The translations under genes were made by a program, and so were the position numbers. Shown here one piece after another: positions 63,925-64,000 of a DNA stretch of 64,000 nt. A model generated the notes under the pieces. It was not told the DNA's origin. It searched no databases and worked only from the letters and a program-made list of their open reading frames with translations. This DNA is from Type-B symbiont of Plautia stali (lineage in GTDB: Bacteria > Pseudomonadota > Gammaproteobacteria > Enterobacterales > Enterobacteriaceae): NCBI GenBank assembly GCA_001485295.1, contig BBOA01000006.1:62001-126000 (forward strand), read 5' to 3'. The number at the start of each line of letters is the position of its first letter. The stretch's first letter is position 1.

Positions 63925-64000
63925 GTTTGCACTCGCTCATTCCAGCTATCTATAAACATTAAATTTCCATCGCAGTGCTTCTACATGATTTTTTCATAAC

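Overview
The window is a piece of an Enterobacterales chromosome. Single-copy genes match Escherichia coli and Erwinia/Pantoea/Sodalis proteins at near full length, and most neighbourhoods keep E. coli gene order (mutL-miaA-hfq-hflX-hflK-hflC-yjeT-purA-nsrR-rnr-rlmB; rpsF-priB-rpsR-rplI; tamA-tamB-ytfP-ppa; lpoA-yraN-diaA-dolP beside rsmI; yqjF-K-E-D-C and yqjA-exuR-exuT-uxaCBA-alx-ygjR). The striking property is decay. About half of the recognisable genes are pseudogenes with frameshifts, nonsense codons and internal deletions, while housekeeping genes between them are intact. This is the pattern of a recently host-restricted insect symbiont (Sodalis-, Erwinia- or Pantoea-like). The genus cannot be fixed from this sequence alone, and no insertion sequence, prophage, CRISPR array, tRNA or rRNA was seen.

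Layout. 1-12.2 kb: almost intact core block (mismatch repair, tRNA and rRNA modification, Hfq, HflX/HflKC, PurA, RNase R), with only nsrR damaged. 12.3-14.4 kb: fossils of aidB, a Cache-domain chemoreceptor and yjfP. 14.4-15.9 kb: intact ribosomal S6 operon with its leader. 16-22.4 kb: decayed ytfB, fklB, cpdB, ytfJ, ytfK and ytfL around an intact cysQ. 22.8-29.7 kb: intact TamA/TamB, pyrophosphatase and a YeaL protein. 29.9-32.9 kb: chemoreceptor, mpl and kdgM fossils. 32.9-41.9 kb: intact darP, pmbA, dolP, diaA, lpoA, rsmI and the RNase P RNA gene rnpB, with broken cybC, yhaJ, yhaK and yraN. 42-46 kb: fossils of a toxin-antitoxin pair, a MocR-type regulator, ylaC, yqjG and yqjF. 46.2-48.6 kb: intact yqjK, yqjE, yqjD and yqjA. 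48.8-53.5 kb: the whole hexuronate uptake and catabolism locus in ruins. 53.7-54.9 kb: intact alx with its yybP-ykoY riboswitch. 55-63.2 kb: mostly fossils (ygjR, clcB, ygjP, rlmG, fadH, acid phosphatase e(P4), carbonic anhydrase, SulP permease) around one possibly intact YfiH-like gene. 63.2-64 kb: AT-richer foreign-looking block with a type-44 polymorphic toxin domain and a downstream candidate immunity gene.

Functionally the retained genes serve translation, RNA turnover, cell-envelope assembly (TamAB, LpoA, DolP), purine synthesis and replication timing. The lost genes serve a free-living life: chemotaxis, pectin/hexuronate use, fatty acid oxidation, scavenging phosphatases, peptidoglycan recycling and anion transport. 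Three genome-scale signals stand out. Premature stops are mostly TAG, and CTAG/CTA is unusually common even at silent sites in intact genes. Several disruptions are exact tandem duplications of 8-14 bp. Many deletions have fused neighbouring genes without any mobile element.
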